Assembly (NCBI GenBank): GCA_021821025.1
Contig: JAKACY010000004.1
Location: forward strand, 1 to 34,046
DNA: 34,046 bases
Source: Bacillota bacterium
GTDB lineage: Bacteria; Bacillota; Bacilli; Alicyclobacillales; SLC66
Direction: 5' to 3'
Of this stretch, positions 32,578 to 34,046 are shown one piece after another. The position numbers and the translations under genes are program-made. Each line of letters opens with the position of its first letter. The first letter of the stretch is position 1. A model generated the notes under the pieces. It had not been told where the DNA came from and made no database searches. It saw only the letters and a list, made by a program, of their open reading frames with translations.

Positions 32578-34046
32578 ATGAAGTTTCAGGATTTTCTCTA
32601 TGAAAGACCGAATTTGTCGGAGTACGAAGTGAAATTTCGGTCGCTTTTAGCAGATGGGAAAAGTGCGGCGAATGTACACGAAATGAATAATGTGATGCAA
32701 AAAATTAACGAACTGCGGGATCATTTTGAATCCATGCAGCAACTCGTTGAAATCCGGCACACCATCGACACGACGGACCCTTTCTATAAAGCTGAGCAGG
32801 AATTTTTCGATGAGAGTCAGCCGATCTATCAAGGATTTGTAAGCGAGTACTATCAAGTGCTAGTTGATACAAAATTTCGTAGTGAATTGGAAGCCAAGTG
32901 GGGAACGCAGCTTATTCAAATCGCAGAGTTGCAACTGCAGACCTTTAAACCTGAAATTATAGAGGATCTGCAGCTTGAAAATCGTCTGGTCAGTTCTTAT
33001 GTGCAGCTGATCGCATCTGCGAACATTATGTTCGAAGGGCAAGAGAGAAACCTTTCTCAGTTAACTCCATTTCTGCAGTCCACGGACCGCGATGTGAGAA
33101 AACGGGCCAGCGCAGCAAAGTATCAGTTCATGCAGGAGCATGAGGATGAACTGGACGACATTTATGACCAATTGGTAACAATAAGGACGCAAATTGCAAG
33201 GAAGCTGGGGTACGAAAATTTTATCGGGCTTGCGTATGCGCGCATGTTGCGCACAGACTACAACGCGCAGATGGTGGCGGATTACCGGGAAGCTGTTCGC
33301 AAGTACATCGTGCCAGTCGCCTCATCCTTGCGAGAAAGGCAGCGCCGCAGGATCGGCGTAGATAATCTGATGTTCTATGATGAGAGTTTAGTGTTTCCGA
33401 CGGGAAACGCCAAACCGCAGGGTGACCCTGACTTTATCGTCAATAACGGCCGCAAAATGTATCACGAACTCTCATCTGATACCGACGAGTTTTTCAATTA
33501 CATGTTGGATCATGGGCTGATGGATCTTGTGAGTCATAAAGGGAAAGCTTCAGGCGGCTATTGTACATATATCAGTGAGTTTCGGGCGCCGTTTATATTC
33601 TCGAATTTTAATGGCACGTCTGGGGATATCGATGTGCTGACTCACGAAGCAGGGCACGCGTTTCAGGTGTTCATGAGTCGCGATTATGCGGTACCGGAGT
33701 ATCACTTCCCGACTTACGAAGCATGTGAGATCCACTCCATGAGCATGGAGTTTATCACATGGCCGTGGATGGAGTTGTTTTTCGGCGATGGTGTAGATAA
33801 ATACAAGTTTGCGCATTTGAGCGGCGCGGTCCTGTTTATCCCATACGGTGTGGCGGTCGACGAGTTTCAGCATGAGGTGTATGCTAACCCGAATGCAATG
33901 CCCGCAGAGCGTAAACAGATGTGGCACAACATCGAGAAAAAGTATTTGCCGCATCGCAACTATGAGGGGATCGATTATCTGTCGCGCGGTGGATTCTGGC
34001 ATCAGCAAGGCCATATCTTCAGCACACCATTTTACTACATCGACTA
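32578..34046 (+). CDS. M3-family oligoendopeptidase (PepF-like), partial, runs off right edge (not in ORF track)
   Basis: Open frame from ATG 32578: MKFQDFLYERPNLSEYEVKFRSLLADGKSAANVHEMNNVMQK...; zinc motif DVLTHEAGHAFQVF encoded near 33640-33670. Confidence 0.93.
   Translation, partial: MKFQDFLYERPNLSEYEVKFRSLLADGKSAANVHEMNNVMQKINELRDHFESMQQLVEIRHTIDTTDPFYKAEQEFFDESQPIYQGFVSEYYQVLVDTKFRSELEAKWGTQLIQIAELQLQTFKPEIIEDLQLENRLVSSYVQLIASANIMFEGQERNLSQLTPFLQSTDRDVRKRASAAKYQFMQEHEDELDDIYDQLVTIRTQIARKLGYENFIGLAYARMLRTDYNAQMVADYREAVRKYIVPVASSLRERQRRRIGVDNLMFYDESLVFPTGNAKPQGDPDFIVNNGRKMYHELSSDTDEFFNYMLDHGLMDLVSHKGKASGGYCTYISEFRAPFIFSNFNGTSGDIDVLTHEAGHAFQVFMSRDYAVPEYHFPTYEACEIHSMSMEFITWPWMELFFGDGVDKYKFAHLSGAVLFIPYGVAVDEFQHEVYANPNAMPAERKQMWHNIEKKYLPHRNYEGIDYLSRGGFWHQQGHIFSTPFYYID

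Noticed and set aside
1-34046. CRISPR arrays, tRNAs, rRNA genes, prophage or integrase genes
   Set aside because: None seen: no regularly spaced repeats, no tRNA-like cloverleaf recognised, no phage or recombinase protein families among the ORFs.

Overview
This 34 kb window looks like a chromosomal segment of a Gram-positive, Bacilli-like organism. Alicyclobacillaceae-like is only a guess from gene content and style. I saw no rRNA, tRNA, CRISPR array or convincing mobile element. From left to right it contains:
(1) a minus-strand thiamin salvage operon, tenA-thiD-thiM (thiM runs off the left edge), behind a TPP riboswitch;
(2) a minus-strand split cytochrome b6-type module (b6-like N-terminal protein, subunit-IV-like protein with a large extracytoplasmic insertion, a 72-aa membrane protein and an unlisted 38-aa one-TM ORF) behind a CRP/FNR-like palindrome;
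(3) a LacI regulator, a glycogen-debranching-type glycosidase and a sugar ABC transporter without its ATPase, with near-palindromic LacI-type operators and an intergenic 20/21-nt complement of the 16S rRNA 3' end;
(4) a fluoride riboswitch followed by tandem crcB/fluC;
(5) two small anchored coiled-coil proteins, a ferric-reductase-like haem membrane protein and ApbE;
(6) a potassium island: KimA-like permease, a 27-aa mini-ORF, kdpF, kdpA, kdpB, kdpC, two stand-alone KdpD N-terminal/USP proteins, a full-length KdpD kinase with degenerate Walker motifs, and kdpE;
(7) csoR-copA;
(8) an OmpR-type regulator, a Cys-rich HTH protein, a histidine kinase and an M3 oligoendopeptidase (runs off the right edge).
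The strongest candidates for something undescribed are the three-protein KdpD arrangement, the antisense-16S-3'-end element, the orphan b6-type module, and the ApbE cluster with no evident FMN acceptor domain.
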